Shown: one piece after another, positions 42,499-51,299 of the stretch
How the letters are laid out: every line of letters starts with the position of its first letter
How positions within the stretch are numbered: position 1 is the first letter of the stretch
Position numbers and translations under genes: made by a program
The notes under the pieces: generated by a model
Database searches by the model: none
Told to the model about the DNA's origin: nothing
What the model saw: only the letters and a program-made list of their open reading frames with translations
Origin: UBA2185 sp964564625
Lineage (GTDB): Bacteria > Desulfobacterota > Syntrophia > Syntrophales > UBA2185
Reading direction: 5' to 3'
Assembly: GCA_964564625.1 (NCBI GenBank)
Contig: CAZMBE010000017.1
Coordinates: 1-64,000 of the forward strand
Length of the DNA: 64,000 bases

Positions 42499-44643
42499 AT
42501 GAAGAAAAAAATTTTGCTCTGGGCCTTTTCGATATGCTTCGCGGTCACAGCCCTGCTTTCATATACAGCGGTCTTGTTATTTACCAGGTCGGAGGCGCCT
42601 CCCCCGGTGTTTCAAAAGGTCAAAGATGATTACAATGTATCCGACGCCCTCCTGCTTGACCGGTATGGCAGGGTTATCCATGAAATGAGAATTGATCCGA
42701 AGGGAAGACGTCTGGAATGGACCAGCCTTTCTGATGTTTCGCCGGCATTGATCAGCGCGGTGATTCATGCGGAAGACAGGCGGTTCTACCGTCACCACGG
42801 TGTGGATTGGCAGGCCGTTGGCGCTTCTGTTGTCAGTCGTCTCACCGGGGGTAAGGCTCGCGGCGCCAGTACCATCACGATGCAGCTGGCTGCGGGGCTG
42901 CAAAAAAATCTGAGGCCAAGGGATTCCAGGAGAACGATCCGGGAAAAGTGGCGGCAGATGCGCTACGCCAGGCACTTGGAAAAGGTGTGGACGAAGGAGG
43001 AAATCCTGGAGAGCTATCTCAACCTTATCACATTCCGGGGAGAGATTCAGGGAGTCGCCGCCGCATCCAGAGGATTGTTTGATAAAGAACCAAGCGGGCT
43101 CAATGAGAATGAATCCCTAATTCTGGCCTCATTGATACCATCAACCCACACATCCCTCGACCGGATTGCCGCGCGGGCGTATTACATCGGCAGCTCACTT
43201 GGGGGACAGCCTTCCTACGAAGAAATCAAGGCCCTGGTCTATGAAAGAATCGGACGTCCATACGCGGTAAGGCCTCAGATCGCGATCGCTCCCCATGTGG
43301 CGAGAATGCTGTTGAAAGAAAGTGGTCAGCGGGTGAAAACGACCCTCGACGGCAAACTTCAGGAACGCGTGTACGATATCCTCAATCGCCGTCTTGGAGA
43401 TCTAAAGACCCGTAATGTTCATGATGGGGCCGTCATTGTTGTGGAAAATGCGACAGGTGATATCCTGGCCTACGTGGGAAACAGCGGCCGGTCTTCTTCC
43501 GCGCACCATGTGGATGGCGTCAGGGCTGTACGGCAGGCTGGATCAACCCTCAAACCGTTTCTCTATGAAATCGCGATTGAAAGACGTCTCCTCACTGCTG
43601 CATCCATCATAGAGGATGCGCCGCTGCAAATTGCGACACCTACCGGTCTGTATATACCGGAGAACTACGGCAATGATTACCTGGGACCGGTAAGCGCCAG
43701 AACGGCGCTCTCGTCATCGCTCAATACACCTGCTGTGCGGAGCCTGCTCCTGGTAGGCGTGGAACCTTTTGTGGAAAGGCTGAAACGGATCGGGTTTGAA
43801 AGCATTCGCCAAGAGCCCGACTACTACGGTTTTTCCGCCGCCCTCGGTTCTATCGATATCAGTCTTTATGAACTTGTGAATGCCTATAGGACTATGGCCA
43901 ATGGTGGAATATGGAGTGAACCGCAACTGATACCCGGCACACGTAAAGGAAAGGCGAAGGAGGTGATGAGCCGGGATGCCGTGTATATTATCTCCGGCAT
44001 CCTCGCGGACAGAGAATCGAGAAGCGCCACCTTCGGCCTGGAAAACTATCTCTCAACTCGGTTCTGGACGGCGGTGAAGACCGGCACCAGCAAGGACATG
44101 AGGGACAATTGGTGCATCGGGTACTCGGAGAAATACACCGTCGGCGTCTGGGTGGGAAATTTTTCGGGTGAGTCCATGTGGAATGTGAGCGGCATAAGCG
44201 GCGCCGCGCCTGTCTGGCTGGAGATAATGAACATCCTCCACGGGACCGTCGGTTCCCGTGCGCCAAAGCCGCCCTCGGGTGTTCTGGCGAAAGTGGTCCA
44301 GTTTAAAAACGCTATCGAACCTGAAAGGCGGGAATGGTTTATCAAGGGTTCGGAGCCTGAGATTTCCGTCGCCCTGAATACACGGCATGAAAAGCCCTCC
44401 ATTACCTATCCTGCCGGCGGGACCATCATAAACCTTGATCCCGACATACCTGAGGAAAACCAGCGTATATCTTTTAAAGCTCAGCCTGAGGGAAGAAAAT
44501 TTATGTGGCTCTTGAACAATACATCGATTTCCATGGAAATGAATAACTCATGCCTGTGGAAACCGGAAAGGGGTGACCATATTCTCTCTATCTCAGACCA
44601 GGACCACCGTGTTCTTGATTCTGTGACATTTATCGTGAGATGA
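42499..44643 (+). CDS. pbpC: Penicillin-binding protein 1C
   Basis: 714 residues. N-terminal membrane anchor (~8-30). Glycosyltransferase GT51 domain with catalytic Glu in AEDRRFYRHHGVDW (near 93) and the GASTITMQLA motif. The transpeptidase domain has GSTLKPF (SxxK near 350), SSSLNT (SxN) and KTGTS near 527. The last ~90 residues match the PBP1C-specific C-terminal domain. It polymerises and may crosslink peptidoglycan. Paired with the alpha-2-macroglobulin gene upstream. Ribosome-binding site weak. Confidence 0.93.
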   Translation: MKKKILLWAFSICFAVTALLSYTAVLLFTRSEAPPPVFQKVKDDYNVSDALLLDRYGRVIHEMRIDPKGRRLEWTSLSDVSPALISAVIHAEDRRFYRHHGVDWQAVGASVVSRLTGGKARGASTITMQLAAGLQKNLRPRDSRRTIREKWRQMRYARHLEKVWTKEEILESYLNLITFRGEIQGVAAASRGLFDKEPSGLNENESLILASLIPSTHTSLDRIAARAYYIGSSLGGQPSYEEIKALVYERIGRPYAVRPQIAIAPHVARMLLKESGQRVKTTLDGKLQERVYDILNRRLGDLKTRNVHDGAVIVVENATGDILAYVGNSGRSSSAHHVDGVRAVRQAGSTLKPFLYEIAIERRLLTAASIIEDAPLQIATPTGLYIPENYGNDYLGPVSARTALSSSLNTPAVRSLLLVGVEPFVERLKRIGFESIRQEPDYYGFSAALGSIDISLYELVNAYRTMANGGIWSEPQLIPGTRKGKAKEVMSRDAVYIISGILADRESRSATFGLENYLSTRFWTAVKTGTSKDMRDNWCIGYSEKYTVGVWVGNFSGESMWNVSGISGAAPVWLEIMNILHGTVGSRAPKPPSGVLAKVVQFKNAIEPERREWFIKGSEPEISVALNTRHEKPSITYPAGGTIINLDPDIPEENQRISFKAQPEGRKFMWLLNNTSISMEMNNSCLWKPERGDHILSISDQDHRVLDSVTFIVR

Positions 44644-44694
44644 AATATGCGGAACTGTCACGGAATAATTATCCGAAAGATCTTAAAAAAAAGC

Positions 44695-44722
44695 TTGACA
44701 ATAACATTTCTTAGGTTATAAT
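44695..44722 (+). promoter_or_regulatory. Consensus promoter of the PerR/rubrerythrin operon
   Basis: Perfect TTGACA (44695-44700), 16-nt spacer, perfect TATAAT (44717-44722). Confidence 0.75.
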
Positions 44723-44745
44723 GATTCTAAAATAAGAATCATTAT
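44718..44745. promoter_or_regulatory. PerR/Fur-type operator overlapping the -10 box
   Basis: Exact 11-bp inverted repeat ATAATGATTCT (44718-44728) and AGAATCATTAT (44735-44745) with a 6-nt spacer. It resembles Per/Fur boxes and would block polymerase, giving autorepression. Confidence 0.7.
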
Positions 44746-44753
44746 TAATTAAC

Positions 44754-45179
44754 ATGGGCAAAAAAAAGGAAATATCCATAAAATTAACCCCCCAGCGACT
44801 TGCAATAATGGAATACTTGGAGGGGAACATGTCTCATCCGTCTGCGGCGGATATATTCAATGCGGTTTCAAAAAAATATCCCACAATGTCTTTTGCGACG
44901 GTGTACAATACGCTTGAAACGTTATGGGAAAAGGGTCAGCTTCGTGAACTCACCATCGATAGAGGCAAGATGCGCTTCGACCCTAACACGAAACCTCATC
45001 ATCATTTGATATGTGTTCAATGCAAGAATATAACCGACATTCATCGTAAATTTGCCCTGAATTTACCGGAAGGTGAACAGTACGATTTTGACATTATTGG
45101 AATTCACGTGGATTTTTATGGAATTTGCCCGAATTGCAAGAAGGAAAAAATCAATAATGTGGAGGTGAAAAAATGGTAA
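44754..45179 (+). CDS. perR: PerR/Fur-family peroxide-responsive repressor
   Basis: 141 residues. The winged-helix N-terminal half (LTPQRLAIMEYL, HPSAADIFNAV, SFATVYNTLETL) and the C-terminal metal domain have two CxxC pairs for structural zinc (CVQC near 84, CPNC near 127) and the PHHHLIC regulatory histidines. I call PerR rather than Fur because rubrerythrins follow and the family signature RFDPNTKPHHH fits. The operator overlaps its own promoter. In cells it would sense H2O2 through Fe-catalysed oxidation. Followed by a 7-nt overlap with the next gene. Confidence 0.85.
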   Translation: MGKKKEISIKLTPQRLAIMEYLEGNMSHPSAADIFNAVSKKYPTMSFATVYNTLETLWEKGQLRELTIDRGKMRFDPNTKPHHHLICVQCKNITDIHRKFALNLPEGEQYDFDIIGIHVDFYGICPNCKKEKINNVEVKKW

Positions 45180-45691
45180 AATTATGGAGATGTGAAATTT
45201 GCGGAGATCCTTATGTCGGGAGTGCGCCGCCGCAGAATTGTCCCTTTTGCGGCGCTCATCAGCCCTATATCAAGGAGGCAAAGCAGCTCACTGTAAGCTT
45301 TGATGTTACGTTGGGCGAGAAAGACAAAGCTAATGCAGAGAGGGCCTTACAGGTGGAGGTAAGCAATGCCGCGTTTTATTTCTGTGCCGCCGAAAAAACT
45401 GACGATGATGAAGGAAAACTTTTATTCAAAGCATTGGGGAAGATTGAAGCGGAGCATGCGGCCATATGGAGAAAAATACTGAAACTTTCCAAGGTGCCGA
45501 CGGGAAATGAAGAATGTCACAGGGGGAATGCGGATAACTTAAAAGAATCACACGCGCGTGAAGAGAGAGCCATCGCGTTCTATAAAAAGGCAGCCGAGGA
45601 ATCCGATAATGCGAGACTGAAGCAGATTTTCAGGGCACTGGTGGAGATTGAGACAGACCATTTACACTTATCTGAAGAGAGACTTAAATAA
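45173..45691 (+). CDS. Rubrerythrin-like protein with N-terminal rubredoxin domain
   Basis: 172 residues. The rubredoxin-like zinc/iron ribbon comes first (CEICGDP, CPFCGAH at residues 7-27), then a ferritin-like four-helix domain with diiron ligands in IEAEHAA and EIETDHLHL and the Glu-rich SHAREERAIAFYKK. This domain order is the reverse of classical rubrerythrin. It is expected to reduce peroxide in the cytoplasm. It starts within the end of the regulator gene, so both are translated together. Confidence 0.85.
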   Translation: MVKLWRCEICGDPYVGSAPPQNCPFCGAHQPYIKEAKQLTVSFDVTLGEKDKANAERALQVEVSNAAFYFCAAEKTDDDEGKLLFKALGKIEAEHAAIWRKILKLSKVPTGNEECHRGNADNLKESHAREERAIAFYKKAAEESDNARLKQIFRALVEIETDHLHLSEERLK

Positions 45692-45713
45692 GGTTTACAG
45701 GAGGGATCGAACC

Positions 45714-46211
45714 ATGTCGAAAACAGAGGAATATTTGAAAGAGGCATTTGCGGGAGAATCACAGGCAAACCGCAAATACTTGGCCTTCGCGGCGAAGGCG
45801 GATCAGGAGGGTTATCCCCAAGTTGCGAGGCTCTTCCGGGCTGCGGCGGAAGCGGAGACAGTCCATGCACACAGCCACCTGCGGGCGCTCAAGGGGATTA
45901 AGGGTACAAAAGAAAACCTCCAGGAAGCCATTGAAGGCGAGACCCATGAATTTAAAAGTATGTATCCCGTAATGATTGAAGCAGCAAAAGCCGAAGGGAA
46001 CAAGGTGGCAGAGAGGTCTTTTGCTTTCGCGAACGAGGTGGAAAAGATCCACGCCGGGTTGTATCAAAAGCTTCTGGATAATCTGGGTGGAACACAGGCA
46101 AATAATCCTTACTATGTCTGTCCCGTGTGCGGATTTACTGAGGAAAAGGAAGCGCCCGGGATATGTCCTGTGTGTGGCGCCAAGGGAGAGATGTTCAAAA
46201 AGATTACCTGA
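45714..46211 (+). CDS. rbr: Rubrerythrin
   Basis: 165 residues from the ATG at 45714, after AGGAGGG. A diiron ferritin-like domain (FAGESQANRKYLAFA, AEAETVHAHSH, IEGETHEFKSMYP, NEVEKIHAGLY) is followed by a C-terminal rubredoxin (CPVCGFT, CPVCGAK). It reduces H2O2 to water in anaerobes, with rubredoxin or NADH-linked donors. Third gene of the peroxide operon; the intergenic distance is 22 bp. Confidence 0.92.
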   Translation: MSKTEEYLKEAFAGESQANRKYLAFAAKADQEGYPQVARLFRAAAEAETVHAHSHLRALKGIKGTKENLQEAIEGETHEFKSMYPVMIEAAKAEGNKVAERSFAFANEVEKIHAGLYQKLLDNLGGTQANNPYYVCPVCGFTEEKEAPGICPVCGAKGEMFKKIT

Positions 46212-46257
46212 GGCGATACAGATGGAAATTTCGTGAGTAACGTAAGGAGGTGGCATC

Positions 46258-46584
46258 ATGGAGGTAGAATATTTACCCATATTTCTTGAGAACAAGAACA
46301 ATGGGCATGCTCACAGCGCGTGGGTATATGATGAACGCATCAGCACGAAGATTTTGCCTCTCGCATATACCTCGGATCTCGGTATTCTCAGGCTCCTCGT
46401 AAGTGATCTGGAAGCGGCAACAGATACGCTAGTGGCGAAGGGCTTTATGGTAAGAAAATCGTTCGGCGCTGTGGAGGTCGTGCCTGACAGGACAAGCGGC
46501 CTGCAGGAGATGCTGAAAATACTTGCAGAGCACGGCATTGATGTTGAGTTGACCGGCATAATACCCGGCATATACCAGGGCTGA
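46258..46584 (+). CDS. Conserved-looking hypothetical protein, possibly ACT-like
   Basis: 108 residues, unrecognised family. It has a strong ribosome-binding site (TAAGGAGGT) and follows rubrerythrin by 46 bp. The C-terminal ~60 residues (ILRLLVSDLEAATDTLVAKGF, VEVVPDRTSGLQEMLKILAEHGIDVELTG) have the strand-helix-strand pattern of ACT or ferredoxin-fold small-ligand domains. It may be a sensor linked to the operon, which is inference. Confidence 0.6.
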   Translation: MEVEYLPIFLENKNNGHAHSAWVYDERISTKILPLAYTSDLGILRLLVSDLEAATDTLVAKGFMVRKSFGAVEVVPDRTSGLQEMLKILAEHGIDVELTGIIPGIYQG

Positions 46585-46624
46585 TGATCCGTTTCTCTGC
46601 CGGTCAGGCAGAGCGAAACTGATA

Positions 46625-47860
46625 TTACGATCTATAGCCAGGAAATACACGGGCCCCGGGAATGTCTTTGAGAGAAACCCGGGGCCATTTTTTTTCCGTC
46701 AGCCAGTGGATATACTTAAGAGTAACAAACCCATCGAACCAGCGGTGGAAAGCCGCAAGAATTGCCGGGCTTGTTTTGTACTGGCTTCGAAATCGTTTCC
46801 ACACGAGGGGGAACCCGCGCCTTTCCAGAAATTCCGTGGTAGCGGGATTTTTCAGGCACGCGTATATCTGTTCTGCCCCTTCGCCTTGATATGTGGACAC
46901 TGCCGCAAGGAGCTCACGCAGGCAGACGAACACCCGGAAATCATAGACCAGGAAATTGTTATTACCGTTCACCACGGCTTCCGCCATGCGCCTTCCGGTA
47001 CCGAAGGGCACACGATGTGAAATACGGGCCGAAGGGAAGACCATGGTATTGTGTATCTCGCAGATGCCCCCTGCCTTCACGAGTTCCACGCAAAAGTAGA
47101 AGTCTTCTCCTGCCTGCCTGCGGGCGGGGAAGCCGTTGGCGCGAATGTAACTGCCGGCAGTGAAACACAGGCAGGAGCCGATAGTATGAAAGGCATAGGG
47201 TGAACCGGCCCACCGCAAACCGGCGACGTAGTAATGCAAAAATGCCTCGTATGAGTCTATGGCGGCCTGCGACTCCGGCGAATCCGCCTGCTGGTGTTTG
47301 AAGGGGATAACGCCACCCGCTTGCCGGCTGCTTCGGAGATCATTTCCCGCGGTTTCCAGGTAGCTTTGGGATGTGAGGGTATCGGCGTCAAGACTGAAAA
47401 AGACAAAATCTCGCAGGTTCATTGGTGTCGCAAGCCCCGTCAACAATGCAAGTACACTGTCACACCCTATTTTTCTGGCAAGTCCCACGCCGCCCCAGTG
47501 AGGGAGTTCATTCCCGGAGGAAGAGGCATCGATCCAGGCAAGAGGAAACGCCGTATGCCTGCTTTTATTTTCCAGCCACTTCAGGGTTAATGCGTTATCC
47601 TCTATGCATTTCCTGAGTTCTGTCTGATTTGCTGTCGTACCGGATTCCGGGGGACGATTATTTACAACGACAAGTATGAGAGTGTCGTTGAGGATGCTCT
47701 CCGGCACATTACTCCACAGCGACTGCAGTGTGAGCGGTAGGTGCTGTGTCTCCGCCAGTGCCGGAATGACAACGGCCTGACGAAAGTTACGCCCCTGGTC
47801 GAACTTCCCCAGGATCGGTCTCACTGCCGCCCGTTTCTCAAGGTATTTCATAGTCTTCAC
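46625..47860 (-). CDS. Family 2-like glycosyltransferase
   Basis: 411 residues. GT-A start FRQAVVIPALAETQHLPLTLQSL, and a metal-binding FFSLDADT near residue 160. No transmembrane segment is clear, so it is probably a soluble or membrane-associated transferase, with sugar and acceptor unknown. The start is a GTG at 47860 whose last two bases overlap the TGA stop of the permease gene (GTGA), so it is translated by coupling; an ATG at 47851 is an alternative. The 3' end overlaps the terminator of the convergent operon. Confidence 0.75.
   Translation of the reverse strand: MKTMKYLEKRAAVRPILGKFDQGRNFRQAVVIPALAETQHLPLTLQSLWSNVPESILNDTLILVVVNNRPPESGTTANQTELRKCIEDNALTLKWLENKSRHTAFPLAWIDASSSGNELPHWGGVGLARKIGCDSVLALLTGLATPMNLRDFVFFSLDADTLTSQSYLETAGNDLRSSRQAGGVIPFKHQQADSPESQAAIDSYEAFLHYYVAGLRWAGSPYAFHTIGSCLCFTAGSYIRANGFPARRQAGEDFYFCVELVKAGGICEIHNTMVFPSARISHRVPFGTGRRMAEAVVNGNNNFLVYDFRVFVCLRELLAAVSTYQGEGAEQIYACLKNPATTEFLERRGFPLVWKRFRSQYKTSPAILAAFHRWFDGFVTLKYIHWLTEKKWPRVSLKDIPGARVFPGYRS
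46652..46696 (+). terminator. Rho-independent terminator inside the convergent gene
   Basis: GGCCCCGGG (46652-46660) and CCCGGGGCC (46678-46686), then ATTTTTTTT. It ends the peroxide operon but lies within the last ~25 codons of the glycosyltransferase gene on the other strand. Confidence 0.85.
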
Positions 47861-49164
47861 ATCAGCGTATAGTAAAGCCCTGAAAGAACCATGGATATGG
47901 CCAAAATAGTCACAACAGGCCCGATCAGATACCGATAATTGTCAAACAGGGGTGTCTTAAAATACTCACAGGTAACCACAAAGCACACATGGATAGGGGA
48001 GAGCATCATGCCCATATAACCGAAGGTGTATGCGCATGCTGTCGTTGCAGCGGTGACACCGAGAGAGGGATTTTGTCCAACGAGGGCAAAGACGATGGGA
48101 AAACTGGCGCCCACAAAGCCGAAGGCTACACCGGTAGCCATACCCGAGACGAACGGTATCAGCATAATCACGGCGGCAAGGGGGATGCCGGCGTTTATGA
48201 ATTCATCCCGCATAAGTGTAACGAGGGTTGTACCCGCTGCATCCAGGGGGGCTTTAATCGTCGCCGAGAAAGCCAGAATACTTATCACAAGCAGTATCAT
48301 CTGCCATGTCCCCGTCTGCTTCAGCATGCCGAGAGAAGCTTTCCACGCAGATGAATTTCCCGAAAAAACGAGAGCAATCGCGATGATCAAGCCAATGAGC
48401 ATGGACAGAAGACTCGACAGCGTGCCGGTGAAACCTGTTTTCGGCAAAACCGCCGATCCCAGAACGGATACAATCACGAGAATCCCTATCGGCCCAAGAG
48501 CAGAAAAGACAGTGGCAAACTCTATCTTCCCGTCCTCTGAATTTTCCAGATTTCCTCTTTTTGTCTTTTTGAGGATAAATACATAGCCTCCCAACAAAGC
48601 GGCAAATGTGAAAGGAATCTGGATCAGGAAGAATGTGGCCGCAGGCAACTCCGAATAGCGCACGGCAAGTATCACACCGGGGTACAACGGCCACCAGTAC
48701 TCCCATATGTGCCTGAACCAATAATTGACGGCAACTCGTTGTCTGGCATCGAGTTCACCGGGACTGTCGAGAGACGCGACAAGGGGGGCGGAAAAGATGG
48801 CTCCACCGGGCATGGGAAGGAGGCCGACTAATGCAGGCAGGCCGGCGAGGAGCATCTTCTTGCTCTTAAGCCATGATTTGAGTGTGGTTATGGTGCGTTC
48901 CATCCGTCCTGTTTTGTTGAGTGATTCGGTAAAAAATAAAAGCAGGAAAATGACCACGGGGAGAAGGTAATTTTCTGGCCTGCCGAAGCTCTTCGCCTGG
49001 AAAACAAGCCCTTGGATTCCCGTGCCCGACCATAGGGAGAGTGCGAGAGAACACAGGATTATGGCGAATCCCAGGGACATGCCAAACCGGTTTATCAGGA
49101 GGATACCGGCGAAGGAAACTCCTACTTTTATACACGCAGGGATGCTTAACAGGAATTCGATCAT
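47857..49164 (-). CDS. DUF401-family membrane permease
   Basis: 435 residues from the ATG at 49164, where homology begins (MIEFLLSIPACIKVG); upstream codons look non-coding and overlap the LexA promoter. About 11-12 membrane segments, with the motifs GLLPMPGGAIFSAPLV and AVNYWFRHIWEYWWPLYPG, and later GVAFGFVGASFPIVFAL. DUF401 proteins resemble ion/organic-acid permeases such as GntP and TRAP large subunits, with unknown substrate. It precedes and overlaps the glycosyltransferase gene. The ribosome-binding site is poor. Confidence 0.82.
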   Translation of the reverse strand: MIEFLLSIPACIKVGVSFAGILLINRFGMSLGFAIILCSLALSLWSGTGIQGLVFQAKSFGRPENYLLPVVIFLLLFFTESLNKTGRMERTITTLKSWLKSKKMLLAGLPALVGLLPMPGGAIFSAPLVASLDSPGELDARQRVAVNYWFRHIWEYWWPLYPGVILAVRYSELPAATFFLIQIPFTFAALLGGYVFILKKTKRGNLENSEDGKIEFATVFSALGPIGILVIVSVLGSAVLPKTGFTGTLSSLLSMLIGLIIAIALVFSGNSSAWKASLGMLKQTGTWQMILLVISILAFSATIKAPLDAAGTTLVTLMRDEFINAGIPLAAVIMLIPFVSGMATGVAFGFVGASFPIVFALVGQNPSLGVTAATTACAYTFGYMGMMLSPIHVCFVVTCEYFKTPLFDNYRYLIGPVVTILAISMVLSGLYYTLM

Positions 49165-49262
49165 GATTGTTACAGTTCGCCTTTTTTTAATCGTCGATGT
49201 AACGGTGTACTTATCACGATGATCACTGCAGAAGCAATGCGGATATTGTAATAAAATTTTTC

Positions 49263-49292
49263 TTGACAATAGAACGCTGGTTCTATTATACT
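49263..49292 (+). promoter_or_regulatory. lexA promoter with operator filling the spacer
   Basis: TTGACA (49263-49268) and TATACT (49287-49292) with an 18-nt spacer that is exactly the palindrome ATAGAAC-GCTG-GTTCTAT (49269-49286). GAAC-N4-GTTC matches the Bacillus-type SOS box. Predicted start is at or next to the ATG at 49299. Confidence 0.75.
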
Positions 49293-49298
49293 GGCGCC

Positions 49299-49889
49299 AT
49301 GAAAGCAAAGAGGCGAACAGCCAGGACTGTAGAGAAAATGATTGCGGCCTTTTTCCGGGAGAACAGGCGGATGCCGACCTATGCGGAGATGACCGATCTT
49401 CTGGGCGTACGGTCTAAGAGTGTCGTCCATTTCTGGGTAAAAAAACTTCTGGCCGAGGGGTTGCTGGAAAAAGATGCCCGTGGGTTTTTAAAGCCGTCGC
49501 GCCGAACTCTTGCCCTGCCCATGGTAGGAGAAGTCGCTGCAGGATTTCCCTCTCCTGCGGAGGAAGAACTCCGTGATATTATTTCTTTTGACGAGTACCT
49601 TGTGAGCCGTCCGGAATCTTCCTTTCTCCTGAAGGTGAGCGGAGATTCCATGGAGGGGGAGGGCATCATGGAAGGCGATCTCGTCATTGTGGAAAAGGGG
49701 CGGGATCCTAAAAATGGCGATATTATTGTCGCCGAGGTAGACGGTGAATGGACAATAAAATACTTCCGGAAACAGGGGAAAAATGTTGTCCTGGAAGCAG
49801 CCAATCCGAAATATCAGGCCATCAGACCAAAGACGGAGTTGCGCCTTGGAGGAGTTGTTGCCGCCGTGATTAGAAAATATCACAGATAA
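49299..49889 (+). CDS. lexA: LexA-type SOS repressor
   Basis: 196 residues from the ATG at 49299. N-terminal helix-turn-helix (RMPTYAEMTDLLGVRSKSVVHFWVKKL) and S24 C-terminal domain. The self-cleavage site is Ala81-Gly82 (VAAGFP), with catalytic Ser117 (SGDSMEG) and Lys154 (TIKYF). The start codon is 7 nt after the -10 box, so the mRNA is leaderless or nearly so and lacks a ribosome-binding site. The operator in its promoter means autoregulation. It probably co-transcribes the hydrolase 31 nt downstream. Confidence 0.88.
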   Translation: MKAKRRTARTVEKMIAAFFRENRRMPTYAEMTDLLGVRSKSVVHFWVKKLLAEGLLEKDARGFLKPSRRTLALPMVGEVAAGFPSPAEEELRDIISFDEYLVSRPESSFLLKVSGDSMEGEGIMEGDLVIVEKGRDPKNGDIIVAEVDGEWTIKYFRKQGKNVVLEAANPKYQAIRPKTELRLGGVVAAVIRKYHR

Positions 49890-49920
49890 AATATTCGTCT
49901 CCAATATTCAGGGATGTTAC

Positions 49921-50724
49921 ATGATGATCCTTTTGAAAATTACATTTGCCGTTGTCATAAGCGCCGCGCTTGGCTGCGGTTTATTTTATATCAAACAGGA
50001 GAATATCATTTTTTATCCGCAAGCCCTTCCGCAAGATTTAAAATACGGTTTTCCTTTCCCCTTCGAGGAGATTACATTGCCTGTTGACGGTGCCGCAATC
50101 AACGCTCTTCTTTTCAAGGCAGATAATCCCCAAGGGGTCATCCTCTACTTTCATGGGAATGCGGGAAGCCTGGAGGGCTGGGGCGATATCGCCCCTGAGT
50201 TCACAAGCCGGGGTTATGACATACTCATCCCTGATTACAGGGGTTTTGGAAAAAGTACGGGCAAGATAAAAAATGAGGAAATGCTGCACCGCGACGCGGC
50301 AAGCGCATATAATTACCTGAAAGAACGCTATCCTGAAAATCAGATCATCATCTACGGCAGATCAATCGGTACCGGTATTGCAGTATTTCTTGCGAAATCG
50401 GTAAAGCCTCGTTCGATCATTTTAGAGACGCCGTTTTTCAGCCTTCTGGACACAGCGAAATATCACCATCCCTACATGCCCAAAACGCTTCTCACGTTAG
50501 TCCTCAGGTATCCCATGCGCACGGACCTTTGGATTTCTGATGTCTCCTGCCCGATTTACCTCTTTCACGGAACAGAGGATGAAATTGTTCCTTATAATTC
50601 AAGTGAACGGCTTTTTTCACTGATCAAGACGGAGAAAAAACTAGTAACCATACCTGGTGGGGGGCATAACAATTTGAGCGACTTTAGCCTCTATCATGAA
50701 CAACTGGATCTTATTCTAAAATAG
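49921..50724 (+). CDS. Membrane-anchored alpha/beta hydrolase (BEM46-like)
   Basis: 267 residues. An N-terminal anchor (~4-22) precedes an alpha/beta hydrolase: YFHGNAGS oxyanion segment, nucleophile in YGRSIGTG, Asp in HGTEDEIVP, His in GGGHNNL. BEM46-type enzymes are serine esterases or acyl hydrolases of unclear substrate. It is 31 nt from the lexA stop and may be an SOS-regulated member of that transcript. Ribosome-binding site weak (GGG). Confidence 0.85.
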   Translation: MMILLKITFAVVISAALGCGLFYIKQENIIFYPQALPQDLKYGFPFPFEEITLPVDGAAINALLFKADNPQGVILYFHGNAGSLEGWGDIAPEFTSRGYDILIPDYRGFGKSTGKIKNEEMLHRDAASAYNYLKERYPENQIIIYGRSIGTGIAVFLAKSVKPRSIILETPFFSLLDTAKYHHPYMPKTLLTLVLRYPMRTDLWISDVSCPIYLFHGTEDEIVPYNSSERLFSLIKTEKKLVTIPGGGHNNLSDFSLYHEQLDLILK

Positions 50725-50939
50725 CACTTCACTGATATTTTTCAGTATTTACAGAAGTATGTTCTCAATGCTTCACAGCACCTGCAACTAATTGAGAGCG
50801 CTAATCTGAACAATAAATGAATATACTTTGAACTATTCCATTATTTGTAACTTGTTCGACCTCCGAAACCGCAAAAGGACCACGCAGTGATTTAACACAC
50901 AGGCGTTGCTTGATCCAAGTGATTGAGACCAACGTTTGT

Positions 50940-51293
50940 CTAATCGCGGCTTTGTTTGTCCAATCCGTAGGCCTCGGTGAGAGGCCATACAAACAGGACG
51001 CCGACTTCCGGACTGGACCAATCACCAACATGGCTCGTGCTGACGGCGACAACGCGATCTACCGTTTCTTGATCGGGAACTGCTGAGAGCAGGGTTCGAT
51101 GATGGATTTCCTGCGCACGCAGCAGCGATTTGAGTGAAACCAGGATCCCCAGGTCAGCTCGAATTCCGCCTGAGACCTGCTGCATACCAGCGCTTTCAAG
51201 AATGGTGACCCCTTTAACGCCTGCTTTTACCCAGACATCCAGCATTTCCGAAGCCTGTTCAAAATTTCTGGAGACGTACATAATCATGAACAT
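50940..51293 (-). CDS. PII-like small ligand-binding regulator
   Basis: 117 residues. The strand-helix-strand start (MFMIMYVSRNFEQASEMLDVWVKAGVKG with VTILESAGM) matches the GlnB/CutA ferredoxin-like fold, but the T-loop Tyr of GlnB is absent. The end (HVGDWSSPEVGVLFVWPL) resembles the C-terminal strand of PII-like proteins. It follows the antiporter gene by 6 nt on the same strand, an arrangement seen for PII-like regulators of transporters. It probably binds a nucleotide or ion and gates the antiporter, which is inference. No ribosome-binding site stands out. Confidence 0.6.
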   Translation of the reverse strand: MFMIMYVSRNFEQASEMLDVWVKAGVKGVTILESAGMQQVSGGIRADLGILVSLKSLLRAQEIHHRTLLSAVPDQETVDRVVAVSTSHVGDWSSPEVGVLFVWPLTEAYGLDKQSRD

Positions 51294-51299
51294 AGTGAA

